Shown here piece by piece: positions 56,487 to 64,000 of a stretch of DNA of 64,000 nt. Position 1 is the first letter of the stretch, and each line of letters opens with the position of its first letter. The stretch lies in the NCBI GenBank assembly GCA_003538135.1, contig DPOR01000009.1:29984-93983 (forward strand), in the 5' to 3' direction. A model generated the notes under the pieces. That model was not told the origin of the DNA. It saw nothing but the letters and a program-made list of their open reading frames with translations, and ran no database searches. Made by a program: the position numbers and the translations under genes. This DNA comes from Oscillospiraceae bacterium (lineage in GTDB: Bacteria; Bacillota; Clostridia; Oscillospirales; Acutalibacteraceae).

Positions 56487-57818
56487 TTACACTATTCCCT
56501 GCGCCATCATCGCGTCGGCGACCTTGAGGAAGCCCGCGATATTCGCGCCGACAACGAAGTTGTCCTCGTAGCCGTATTCCTTTGCGGCGGTCGCCATATT
56601 GTGATATATATTTATCATAATATTGTTGAGCTGGTGATCGACCTTTTCAAACGGCCAGCTGACGCGCGCGCTGTTCTGGCTCATCTCGAGCGCGGAGGTC
56701 GCGACGCCGCCCGCGTTTGCCGCCTTGCCGGGGGCAAAGAGTATCTTGTTCTGCAGGAACACCTCGGTCGCCTCTGCGGTCGAGGGCATATTCGCTCCCT
56801 CGCCGACTGCGATGCAGCCGTTCTTTATAAGCTCCTTTGCGTCCTCAGCTCCGAGCTCGTTCTGCGTGGCGCACGGCAGAGCTATGTCGCAGGGCACGCC
56901 CCAGACCTTTTTGCCCTCGTAGAACGTCGCATTCGGGCGCTCCTTGGCGTATTCGCTTATCCTTGCGCGGCGAACCTCTTTTATCTGCTTGAGCGTCGCA
57001 ACGTCGATGCCGTCCGGGTCATATACAAAGCCGCTCGAATCGCTCGCAGTTACCACCTTTCCGCCGAGGCTCAGAGCCTTCTCTATGGCGTAGGTTGCGA
57101 CGTTGCCCGAGCCGGAGATGACGATCGTCTTGCCCTCGATCGAGTTCGCGTGATTCTTGAGCATCTCCTCAACGAGATATACAAGCCCGTAGCCCGTTGC
57201 CTCTGTTCTCGCGAGCGAGCCGCCGAACGAGAGTCCCTTGCCCGTGAGCACGCCCTCGTACTGACCCGTTATTCTCTTATACTGACCGAACATATAGCCG
57301 ATTTCGCGTCCGCCGACTCCGATATCGCCCGCGGGAACGTCGGTGTTCGGGCCTATGACGCGGTAGAGCGCGGTCATAAAGCTCTGGCAGAAGCGCATTA
57401 TCTCCATCTCGCTCTTGCCCTTGGGGTTGAAGTCCGAGCCGCCCTTGCCGCCGCCGATGGGAAGTCCCGTAAGCGAGTTTTTGAATATCTGCTCGAAGCC
57501 GAGGAATTTTATAATGCTCATGTTGACCGAGGGGTGGAAGCGCAGACCGCCCTTGTAGGGGCCTATTGCGCTGTTGAACTGAACGCGGTAGCCGCGGTTC
57601 GTGTGAACCTTGCCTGCATCGTCCGCCCACGAGATGCGGAAGACCGTAGCTCTCTCCGGCTCGACGAGCCTTTCGAGCAGCGCCCAATCCTGATATGTTT
57701 TGTTCGCCTCTACAACCGGGCGAATGGAATCAAGAACCTCCGTTGCCGCCTGAACAAACTCGGGCTGAGTCGAGTTCTTCTGCCTGACGTTAAGTATCAT
57801 GTCATCAATGTAGCTCAC
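56487..57818 (-). CDS. gdhA: Glutamate dehydrogenase (NADP-type, hexameric)
   Basis: A 443-residue enzyme joining ammonia to 2-oxoglutarate. Motifs: GYRVQFNSAIGPYKGGLRFHPSVN (catalytic Lys region), LPIGGGKGGSDFNPKGKSEMEIMRFCQSFM, DIGVGGREIGYMFGQYKRI, the Rossmann loop IVISGSGNVATYAIEKAL and a conserved ANAGGVATSALEMSQNS. Length and motifs fit the roughly 450-residue class used for ammonia assimilation. GTG start at 57818 follows GGGAGTGAT. It is a single gene; P-II-like and DUF1538 genes lie upstream on the same strand. Confidence 0.95.
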   Translation of the reverse strand: MSYIDDMILNVRQKNSTQPEFVQAATEVLDSIRPVVEANKTYQDWALLERLVEPERATVFRISWADDAGKVHTNRGYRVQFNSAIGPYKGGLRFHPSVNMSIIKFLGFEQIFKNSLTGLPIGGGKGGSDFNPKGKSEMEIMRFCQSFMTALYRVIGPNTDVPAGDIGVGGREIGYMFGQYKRITGQYEGVLTGKGLSFGGSLARTEATGYGLVYLVEEMLKNHANSIEGKTIVISGSGNVATYAIEKALSLGGKVVTASDSSGFVYDPDGIDVATLKQIKEVRRARISEYAKERPNATFYEGKKVWGVPCDIALPCATQNELGAEDAKELIKNGCIAVGEGANMPSTAEATEVFLQNKILFAPGKAANAGGVATSALEMSQNSARVSWPFEKVDHQLNNIMINIYHNMATAAKEYGYEDNFVVGANIAGFLKVADAMMAQGIV

Positions 57819-57873
57819 AATATCACTCCCAAAACGAATTGCGGCAAAATATATATTTTAACCGATTGCGATT

Positions 57874-57902
57874 ATTTTAATATACCTCGTTTCAAAATGC
57901 AA
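57874..57902 (-). promoter_or_regulatory. Sigma-A promoter of gdhA
   Basis: TTGCAT and TAAAAT (minus) with a 17-base spacer, about 55 bases before the start. Confidence 0.55.
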
Positions 57903-58260
57903 GAAAATTTTAAAAAATTTCAAAATTTCAGAAAAACAGTGCGAAATTAGCTGTACTTAGGTACAAAAATGCAACTCAAATAAATTTTCATTCAAATTTA
58001 CTGCATGAATCAGATATAATTTAAAGCCGATGAGACAAACCGTCAATTTTTTAGTGGGTTTTACGCGGGCACTTGAACAAATTAAAACAAACACCGCGCT
58101 ATCGTTGAAAGTTTATGTTGATTGTGCCGAGAGGCGTTGATTCGTCTTTTTTTAGGCATTTTTTCTCCGTTCGGCGGCAGACTCGGGCGAAGAAAAATTT
58201 TAATGCGCCCGACGCAGTTTGCGGCAAAAAAATTGTATCGCAGTCCGATTTTTGCGCATG
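57903..58260. other. Intergenic region between gdhA and the P-II-like gene
   Basis: About 360 AT-rich bases without a supported gene. A small palindrome GTAC-TTAG-GTAC lies at 57952-57963 and a TATAAT at 58014. No known RNA family was recognised. Confidence 0.4.
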
Positions 58261-58284
58261 AAAAAAGCGGCGCCGAAGCACCGC
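58261..58284 (-). terminator. Rho-independent terminator of the DUF1538/P-II operon
   Basis: GCGGTGC-TTCG-GCGCCGC with a stable TTCG loop (58284-58267 on minus), followed by TTTTTTC, 15 bases past the stop of the P-II-like gene. Confidence 0.88.
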
Positions 58285-58298
58285 CTTAAAAATGAACT

Positions 58299-58964
58299 TT
58301 ACGTCTCGTCGAACATTCCGAAGCCCGCGACCTCGCTCACAGGGACGGAGAACACCACTGCGCCCGCGTCCGTATCCGTGCCGGCGCGGGTCATTATCGA
58401 GCGCATAATGTCCGCCTTTTGCTCCTTGCGCGCCACTATAAGTATGACCTCTTTCTCTTTGGCTATCGAGACGCCGAAGAACTTTTCGCTCTCGGGCGAA
58501 GTCGTGCCTCTGCCGTGGAGCACGGTGCCGCCCATCGCGCCCGCGGCGCGCGCCGCGTTCATGACGGCGTCGGTGCGCCCCTCGTTGGCTATTGCGACTA
58601 TCAGCTCATATGAAAAATTGAAATCGGGCGTGTATCGGGCATCCTGCCGCCCGTCGTTGAGATATGCCAAAGTCTTTCCTCCTCCGACGCTTTTTATGGG
58701 CACCGCCCATGCGATGCCGTGACCGGGCACGCCTATATAGAGCGTGCGGCGCAGTCTTTTCATGTATTCCTTCGTCTTTTCCTCGCTCGCTACGGAAAAT
58801 ACAATCCATTTTTCCGTCGAGTCTATGCCGAGCAGCTCGCGCATACTCTGCACTGCCGTCCCGCGCCCGTGCAGGGCTATCGGTATCGGCATGGCAAGCT
58901 CGGTGCAGATATCAACGAGCTTCTGCAGAGCCTCGGGGTTTATGACCGTCATTATGTAATTCAA
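58299..58964 (-). CDS. Tandem P-II-like nitrogen-regulator protein
   Basis: A 221-residue protein of two P-II-like halves. The C-terminal half (about 115-221) is clear: ELIVAIANEGRTDAVMNAARAAGAMGGTVLHGRGT, EKEVILIVARKEQKADIMRSIM and PVSEVAGFGMFDE. The N-terminal half (YIMTVINPEALQKLVDICTELAMPIPIALHGRGTA ... WIVFSVASEEKTKEYMKRL) is a weaker copy. P-II proteins bind ATP/ADP and 2-oxoglutarate and control a partner transporter or enzyme. Its ATG overlaps the DUF1538 stop (ATGA), so the DUF1538 membrane protein is the likely partner. Confidence 0.85.
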   Translation of the reverse strand: MNYIMTVINPEALQKLVDICTELAMPIPIALHGRGTAVQSMRELLGIDSTEKWIVFSVASEEKTKEYMKRLRRTLYIGVPGHGIAWAVPIKSVGGGKTLAYLNDGRQDARYTPDFNFSYELIVAIANEGRTDAVMNAARAAGAMGGTVLHGRGTTSPESEKFFGVSIAKEKEVILIVARKEQKADIMRSIMTRAGTDTDAGAVVFSVPVSEVAGFGMFDET

Positions 58965-60502
58965 CCTGTCTGCACCTCCCAGAGCTCGATAATCTCATCG
59001 TCGGCAAAGGTCTCGACCTTTTCTTCGGGCTTCCTGCGTCTCTCATATATCACGCCGACTGCCTGAATGGAGATAAGCGGCATCATTGCGACTATCGCCA
59101 CAACGCCGAACGCGTCGCTCAACGGATCGCCTCCGAGCGTTTTTGACGCGCCTATCATAAACTGAAGCATGAATGTAGCCGTCATCGGACCCGACGCAAC
59201 GCCGCCCGAGTCAAAGGCTATTGCCGTGTAGATATCCGGCACGAAGAACGAGAGAATAATGGCGATAAGGTAGCCGGGGACAAGGAACCACATGACGGAG
59301 ATTCCCGTTATGACCCTTATCATCGATATGCCCATCGCGGCGGCGATAGCGACGGAGAGGCTGTATTTTATGACCTTTCCGGGTATGGCGCCCGCGCTGA
59401 CCTCTTCTATTTGCTTTTCGAGCACGGTAACGGCCGGCTCTGCGGAGATGATGAACCAGCCCAGGAGCATGGACAGCGGGATGAGCAGATATTTCATGCC
59501 GCCCTCGGCAAGCTTTGCGCCGAGCACCGCGCCGAGCGACGAGAAGCCGACGTTGACTCCCGTCAGGAACAGCACGAGACCGATATAGGTGTAGACGACG
59601 CCTATGGTTATCCTTGCGACCTCACGCTTTGAAAGGCGCAGAGAGAAGAGCTGGAATATATAGAACATGGCGATTATCGGCAGCAGAGCCACCGCCATCT
59701 CCTTCATATATGAAGGCAGGGCGGTGAGATAGGCGCGGCCTATTTCGCCCGTGCTCGAATACGCCGCCGAGCTTATGTCAACGACTCCGCCTCCGTCCGG
59801 ATAGAAAAATCCGAGCAGGAGAACCGCCAAAATGGGGCCTATCGAGCAGAGCGCAACGAGACCGAAGCTGTCCGACTCGGCCTTTTCGTCACTTCGTATT
59901 TTAGAGACGCCGACGCCCAGCGCGAGGATGAACGGCACGGTCATAGGCCCTGTCGTAACGCCGCCGGAGTCAAACGCTATGCCGAGAAAATCGGGCTTTG
60001 AAAACGCCGCCAAAATAAAAATAACGGCATAAAAACCTATCAGCAGCCAGCGCAGGCGAACGCCAGTCAGGATTCTCGCCATGCATACGCACAGGAAGAA
60101 GCCGACTCCCACGCCGACCGTCACGAGCAGTACGGTATTGTTTATGTGCGGCACCGTCTGCGCGAGCACCTGAAGATCGGGCTCAGCTATCGTCACGGCG
60201 AAGCCGAGAATGAAGCTGACTGTAATTATCAGCGGCAGAGAGCGGGATTTTGTCATCGCCGTGCCGATTTTGCTGCCTATGGGCGTCATTGAGGTCTCGG
60301 CTCCGAGGGAGAAGAATCCCATGCCGATTATGACAAAAAATGCGCCGACCAAAAAGCTCAAAAACAGATCCGTCTCTATCGGCGAGACGCTGAAGCACAG
60401 CAGCACGACTATAACGAATATCGGCAGAACCGAAACGGCGGATTCACGAACCTTTTCGAGAATCAGGTTGTGGTGATTGGTGATTTTTGCGTTTGCAATA
60501 AT
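58961..60502 (-). CDS. DUF1538 polytopic membrane protein (probable non-ATG start)
   Basis: A membrane protein of about 514 residues with about 12 helices in two homologous halves. Each half has the same motif: GIAFDSGGVTTGPMTVPFILALGVGVSK and AIAFDSGGVASGPMTATFMLQFMIGASK, the DUF1538 hallmark (FDSGGVxxGPMT). Function unknown; a transporter regulated by the P-II-like protein encoded next to it is inferred. Start: a strong AAAGGAG lies 6 bases before an in-frame ATT (60502), followed by another ATT; no ATG, GTG or TTG is in place. An upstream TTG at 60574 is open but has no ribosome-binding site and lies within AT-rich promoter-like sequence. Confidence 0.82.
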   Translation of the reverse strand: MIANAKITNHHNLILEKVRESAVSVLPIFVIVVLLCFSVSPIETDLFLSFLVGAFFVIIGMGFFSLGAETSMTPIGSKIGTAMTKSRSLPLIITVSFILGFAVTIAEPDLQVLAQTVPHINNTVLLVTVGVGVGFFLCVCMARILTGVRLRWLLIGFYAVIFILAAFSKPDFLGIAFDSGGVTTGPMTVPFILALGVGVSKIRSDEKAESDSFGLVALCSIGPILAVLLLGFFYPDGGGVVDISSAAYSSTGEIGRAYLTALPSYMKEMAVALLPIIAMFYIFQLFSLRLSKREVARITIGVVYTYIGLVLFLTGVNVGFSSLGAVLGAKLAEGGMKYLLIPLSMLLGWFIISAEPAVTVLEKQIEEVSAGAIPGKVIKYSLSVAIAAAMGISMIRVITGISVMWFLVPGYLIAIILSFFVPDIYTAIAFDSGGVASGPMTATFMLQFMIGASKTLGGDPLSDAFGVVAIVAMMPLISIQAVGVIYERRRKPEEKVETFADDEIIELWEVQTG

Positions 60503-60801
60503 GTGTTGCTCCTTTCTTCCCCGGTCAACCTTTCGGGTATGTGCGGATGCCCGTCCCTTTCGGTCGGTTGACAAGCATTTTAGATTATTTATATATATAT
60601 TAAGCTCTGTATATTGTACTGTTATTATGTTAATATTATTTTAACTTAACGGGAACATTTTGTCAATAAATATCACCAAGTGTGACCGCCGAACTTTTGA
60701 CAAACTTTGTCACGGCGAAAAAATCATAAAAACGCAGCAGCCTGAAAATAATAAGGATGCAAACGCAAACAAAGTCTTAAAAAGTAAGGGGTGTAAAGTA
60801 A

Positions 60802-60999
60802 ATGGCTAAGAGTTCGAGCAAGGGCGTTGTCCCCGAGGCGCGTGACGCGCTTGACCGCTTTAAGATGGAGGCCGCCTCCGAGGTGGGCGTCAATCTCAAG
60901 CAGGGCTACAACGGCGATCTGACCTCCCGCGAGGCCGGTTCCGTCGGCGGACAGATGGTCAAGAAGATGATCGAAGCTTACGAGCAGGGCATGAAATAA
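60802..60999 (+). CDS. Alpha/beta-type small acid-soluble spore protein
   Basis: A 65-residue SASP that coats and protects spore DNA. The family core is visible: VPEARDALDRFKMEAASEVGV (with the germination-protease cleavage region KMEAASEVG), then GYNGDLTSREAGSVGGQMVKKMIEAYEQ. It is expected to be transcribed by sigma-G in the forespore, but I could not place a convincing sigma-G promoter in the upstream 200 bases. ATG follows AAGGGGTG. Supports that the organism forms spores. Confidence 0.95.
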   Translation: MAKSSSKGVVPEARDALDRFKMEAASEVGVNLKQGYNGDLTSREAGSVGGQMVKKMIEAYEQGMK

Positions 61000-61016
61000 C
61001 TTTCGGTCCGATAAAT

Positions 61017-61045
61017 CGAGGGACTGCACAGCGTGCAGCCCCTCG
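61017..61045. terminator. Terminator-type hairpin after the SASP gene
   Basis: CGAGGG-A-CTGCAC pairs with GTGCAG-C-CCCTCG around AGC. The T tail is weak on both strands. It lies between the convergent SASP and prmA genes. Confidence 0.6.
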
Positions 61046-61058
61046 AACTGTTATATAT

Positions 61059-61985
61059 TCAGTTTTTTCTTCTGCATTCGAAGCAGCGCCAGCCGCCGTC
61101 GGCGTGCCGCGCGATGATTTCAAATCCGTTTTCGGCGAATGCGTCAATGACTTCCTGCTCGCGTATGTCGATTATGCCGGAGGTGATGAACACGGCGTTG
61201 TCCGCCATGAACTCGGGTACCGTCTTGCAGAACATGATTATAATGTCTGCGACGATGTTGGCGACTACTATATCGAACGTGCCGCTGACCTTGTCTGCGA
61301 GGTCGCCGTGGATGAATTTCAGGCGATCGCCGTCAAAGCCGTTCATTTTGCCGTTTTCCTCTGCAGTCTTGACCGCGAGCTCGTCTATGTCAACGCCCGT
61401 TGCGCTCTCCGCGCCGAGCAGGAGAGAGGCTATAGCGAGTATGCCGCTCCCGCAGCCGACGTCGAGCACTCTTTCGCCGCCCTTTATGTTTTTTTCGAGA
61501 GCCTCGAGGCAGAGGCGTGTCGTCTCGTGACTGCCCGTGCCGAATGCGAGCCCGGGCTCGAGGTGGAGCACCGCGCGCCCGTCCGCATCATACTCATCCT
61601 CCCAGGTCGGGCGTATGAGCAGGCGTTCGCCTATTTTTATCGGGTGGAAATACTGCTTCCAGTTGTTCTCCCAGTCGGCGTTTTTGCAGGGGGTCAGGTC
61701 TATCTCGTTCTCTATTCCCGCCGCCGCGAGCCGTTCGGTCAAAAAGGCGGCAGCCTCCTGCGGGTGATCCTGCGGGTCGATATAGATGTGTACAATGCCC
61801 TTCGTCCTGTCCTTTGCGAGCAGCTCCTCATCTATGAGGTCGATGTGGGCTATCTCCATAGCCTCGCGCTCAAGGTCGCTGTAATCCTCTATATATATGC
61901 CGTAGGGCACGACCATATTGGCTATGTCGCCCGCGGTGTCGATATCCTTTGTGTCCACGGTTATCTTTATTTCTGTCCAGTCCAT
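61059..61985 (-). CDS. prmA: Ribosomal protein L11 methyltransferase
   Basis: A 308-residue methyltransferase that trimethylates ribosomal protein L11. The N-terminal substrate-binding domain is followed by WKQYFHPIKIGERLLIRPTWE, the conserved LEPGLAFGTGSHETTRLCLEALE, motif I VLDVGCGSGILAIASLLLGA and the VVANIVADII motif (N-I/L-V). Full length. It follows the YhaM-like gene by 11 bases, so the two form an operon. Confidence 0.95.
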   Translation of the reverse strand: MDWTEIKITVDTKDIDTAGDIANMVVPYGIYIEDYSDLEREAMEIAHIDLIDEELLAKDRTKGIVHIYIDPQDHPQEAAAFLTERLAAAGIENEIDLTPCKNADWENNWKQYFHPIKIGERLLIRPTWEDEYDADGRAVLHLEPGLAFGTGSHETTRLCLEALEKNIKGGERVLDVGCGSGILAIASLLLGAESATGVDIDELAVKTAEENGKMNGFDGDRLKFIHGDLADKVSGTFDIVVANIVADIIIMFCKTVPEFMADNAVFITSGIIDIREQEVIDAFAENGFEIIARHADGGWRCFECRRKN

Positions 61986-61996
61986 AGGCTCTCCTC

Positions 61997-62971
61997 TTAT
62001 TTTATCAGCTCGGCCTTGAAATCGGCATGATTGCGGTCATGGTTATAGAGCTTGCGGTTGTCGAGCGCCCACTGGCGGGGGGTGAACTCACCCGGCTCAA
62101 CGGCTCTGCAGGCCTGCTCTATCTCGTATATTTTCGCGTCGAGCGTGTCGAGCGAGGAGAGTATCTCGGCCTCGAGGAACATCGGGCGCACCGCCGCGCC
62201 GAATTCCGGCTCGCCGTGGTGCGAGATTATCATGTGCTCGACGAGCATCAGCGTGTTTTCGCTTATGCCGAGCTTCTTTCCGCATCTGTCAACCGCCATC
62301 GCTCCGCGCACGAGATGACCCACCAGATTGCCGTCTGTGGTGTAGCCCGAGGCTATGCCGGTCTGCGCGACGTCAAATTCCTCGGTCTTTGCGATGTCGT
62401 GAAGCATGACGCCCGCAAAGAGCAAATCCCTGTCGATAAACGGATATATGTCCGCCACGCCCTGAGCCATACGCAGGATAGAGAGCGTGTGGTAGAGCAG
62501 CCCGCCGCGTATAGCGTGGTGCAGCCTGAACGCAGCCGGCCAGTAAAGCAGCTTTTCTTTATATTCGTTGAGCAGCTCGGTGACGAGAGCCTTGAGCTCC
62601 GAATCCTTGAAGCTCAAGGCGGCTTTCATAAGCTCGTCGAACATAGCCTCGCCCGAAAAGCCCGCCGAGGGGACGAAGTCCTCTATGCGCACGCCGTCCG
62701 CCTCCGTGACCTTGCGTATGCGCTCTATTCTGAGCTGCTGCGAGTCGTTGAACGGCTGAACGGTGCCGCGAACCTTTATCAGGTCATTGGCGGAAAATTC
62801 GCCGTGCAGCTCCTCTTTGTAGTCCCAAAGCTTTGCGTTTATCTCCCCGTCGGGGTCGGCGAGGGTGAGGTCGAGATAGGGCACGCCCTTTGCCGTCATC
62901 TTGCGGTCGACCGTCTTTATCAGGCAGAAGCCCTCGACGCCGCCGTTTTTATTGAATTGAGTAAAATTCAT
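61997..62971 (-). CDS. YhaM-like 3'-5' exoribonuclease (OB fold plus HD domain)
   Basis: A 324-residue protein. The N-terminal part is an OB fold (FCLIKTVDRKMTAKGVPYLDLTLADPDGEINAKLW; KVRGTVQPFNDSQQLRIERI). From about residue 155 an HD hydrolase domain follows: HHAIRGGLLYHTLSILRMAQ, MLHDIAKTEEF (His-Asp) and MIISHHGEPEFGA. This two-part layout is that of the YhaM/CBF1 RNases trimming RNA from the 3' end. The start at 62971 follows GGAGG; the open frame to 63010 lacks a signal. Confidence 0.88.
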   Translation of the reverse strand: MNFTQFNKNGGVEGFCLIKTVDRKMTAKGVPYLDLTLADPDGEINAKLWDYKEELHGEFSANDLIKVRGTVQPFNDSQQLRIERIRKVTEADGVRIEDFVPSAGFSGEAMFDELMKAALSFKDSELKALVTELLNEYKEKLLYWPAAFRLHHAIRGGLLYHTLSILRMAQGVADIYPFIDRDLLFAGVMLHDIAKTEEFDVAQTGIASGYTTDGNLVGHLVRGAMAVDRCGKKLGISENTLMLVEHMIISHHGEPEFGAAVRPMFLEAEILSSLDTLDAKIYEIEQACRAVEPGEFTPRQWALDNRKLYNHDRNHADFKAELIK

Positions 62972-63093
62972 ATTAAAGCCTCCGTTTGTTTGTCGTGATA
63001 AGTATAACATACGGCGGCGCGAAATACAACGAAATAAAGCGTCCGCGTGTCCGAGATTTTACTCTCTGTTAACATTTGAACGCCCAGCGCCTA

Positions 63094-63122
63094 TTGACAA
63101 AACGGCGAAAAAGTGCGACAAT
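63094..63122 (+). promoter_or_regulatory. Promoter of the FMN riboswitch-ribU transcript
   Basis: TTGACA at 63094-63099 and a weaker GACAAT at 63117-63122 with a 17-base spacer, just before the aptamer. Confidence 0.55.
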
Positions 63123-63132
63123 ATATACAGCA

Positions 63133-63258
<126 letters not shown>

Positions 63259-63273
63259 GAAGAATGCATTTGC

Positions 63274-63305
63274 GCCCCGCTGTAAGCGGGGCTTTTGCTT
63301 TTTCA
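63274..63305 (+). terminator. Expression-platform terminator of the FMN riboswitch
   Basis: GCCCCGC at 63274-63280 pairs with GCGGGGC at 63286-63292, followed by TTTTGCTTTTTC. Confidence 0.88.
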
Positions 63306-63342
63306 TCTTCCCGGTTGCAAAAATAAAGAGAGGAAGATACTC

Positions 63343-63903
63343 ATGAAAAAAAGTTCAAGACAGAACCTGCGGAAGATAACGGTGATGGCGATGCTCGCGG
63401 CGGTGGCCGTGGTGTCCGTTTATTTCATCAAATTCCCGCTCTTGCCCTCCGCGCCGTTTCTCGAATACGACATTGCGGACGTACCCGTGCTCATAGGCAC
63501 CATGCTGTTCGGCCCGTCTGCGGGACTTGTTATCCTGCTCATCACCTCGGCGATTCAGGCCATTACCGTCAGCTCATCGAGCCACATTATAGGCTTTATC
63601 ATGCACTTCTGCGCGTCGGGCGTGCTGGTTATAGCCGCGGGTCTGATGTATAAAAAAATCGGCGGCAAAAAAGGCATGGCGGCGGGACTTGCGGTCGGCT
63701 CCGTTTTGATGACGCTCGTCATGATACCGCTCAACCTCATCTTTACCGGAATCTTCATGGGCACCGGTGTTGAGGCGGTTGTCAAAATGCTCATCCCCGC
63801 GATAATCCCGTTTAACCTCATAAAAGCCGGACTCAATTCCGTGCTCACGTTCCTGCTGTTTATCCCGGTGAGCAAGATATATGCGAAGATAAGCACGGAG
63901 TGA
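63343..63903 (+). CDS. ribU: Riboflavin ECF transporter S component
   Basis: A 186-residue, six-helix S subunit that binds riboflavin for ECF-type uptake. Typical RibU features: TVMAMLAAVAVVSVYFIKFPLLPSAPFLEYDIADVPVLIGTMLFGPSAG (the FLxxDxxDxP motif), then AITVSSSSHIIGFIMHF and the PLNLIF segment. The FMN riboswitch directly upstream confirms the substrate. The ATG at 63343 follows GAGAGGAAG; the open frame from 63295 runs through the terminator and is not translated. Confidence 0.95.
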   Translation: MKKSSRQNLRKITVMAMLAAVAVVSVYFIKFPLLPSAPFLEYDIADVPVLIGTMLFGPSAGLVILLITSAIQAITVSSSSHIIGFIMHFCASGVLVIAAGLMYKKIGGKKGMAAGLAVGSVLMTLVMIPLNLIFTGIFMGTGVEAVVKMLIPAIIPFNLIKAGLNSVLTFLLFIPVSKIYAKISTE

Positions 63904-63941
63904 AAATGCCAGACACTTAACTGCTATCCGTAATATGCAAA

Positions 63942-63972
63942 GACGCCTCGGATGTTTGTCCGGGGCGTCAGT
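63942..63972 (+). terminator. Terminator-type hairpin after ribU
   Basis: GACGCCTCGGA at 63942-63952 pairs with TCCGGGGCGTC at 63959-63969 (one mismatch). The T tail is weak within the window. Confidence 0.5.
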
Positions 63973-64000
63973 TCTGTTAGAAAATTTTACACGGCACTTG

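Noticed and set aside
60600..60801. Sigma-G promoter before the SASP gene
   Set aside because: No pair resembling TGAATA and CATACTA at the right spacing could be placed with confidence, although one is expected.
62027..62998. 323-codon open frame on plus over the YhaM-like gene
   Set aside because: Antisense shadow of the YhaM-like exoribonuclease; no start signal or domain.

Overview
The window looks like a chromosomal segment of an anaerobic, spore-forming member of the Clostridia, most likely Oscillospirales/Ruminococcaceae-like. The evidence is the spoIVB-spo0A pair, an alpha/beta-type SASP gene, a CD1247-type zinc-ribbon protein, two T-box leaders, an FMN riboswitch before ribU, type III glutamine synthetase, and mostly GC-rich genes separated by AT-rich promoters with clear sigma-A hexamers. 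No rRNA, CRISPR array, transposase or integrase was seen. One tRNA (Arg, CCU) is present. The genus assignment is inference.

Layout. 1-5.3 kb: the edge of an XRE regulator, a small basic protein, a GPH sugar symporter, hemW, and an ArsB/NhaD-type ion transporter behind a complete riboswitch-like leader. 5.3-12.7 kb: a GNAT-Gfo/Idh fusion broken by a one-base frameshift, a polar amino-acid ABC importer whose binding protein appears circularly permuted, an RluA-type pseudouridine synthase, tdk and ilvE. 12.9-20.7 kb: a membrane PASTA protein with a dead kinase domain, spoIVB, spo0A, a secreted-type EEP phosphatase, the CD1247 protein, efp and a GH25-LysM lysozyme. 21-34 kb: a methyltransferase, a metallophosphoesterase with a GtrA protein, serS with its T-box, an ECF S component behind an attenuator-like leader, DUF3842 plus a four-knuckle rubredoxin-like protein, M20 peptidase, MATE and TauE/SafE exporters, MarR and AbrB regulators, DUF4234 and a sialidase-fold protein.

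34-44 kb: a glycolytic operon (pgk-tpiA-gpmI), then tRNA-Arg. The 3' half of this tRNA and its flank are duplicated 1.19 kb downstream around an AT-rich NTF2-like gene, which looks like the scar of an integrated element. A small-hairpin array follows. Next come asnB, with an Asn (AAC) T-box, and glnN, with a terminator in its leader. 44-54.4 kb: a short promoter-terminator transcript, then a nucleotide operon pyrG-purF-purC-carA-carB, then the GGGtGRT/NifU-like pair. 54.5-64 kb: a LURP-one protein, an amidohydrolase, a YcxB-like protein, gdhA, a tandem P-II protein with a DUF1538 membrane protein, a SASP gene, prmA, a YhaM-like exoribonuclease, and FMN riboswitch-ribU.

A recurring theme from 39 to 60 kb is nitrogen assimilation and use: glutamine and asparagine synthesis, glutamine-dependent CTP, purine and carbamoyl-phosphate synthesis, glutamate dehydrogenase, and a P-II-type sensor. 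Several of these are preceded by RNA-level control elements. All calls come from reading the sequence without database searches.
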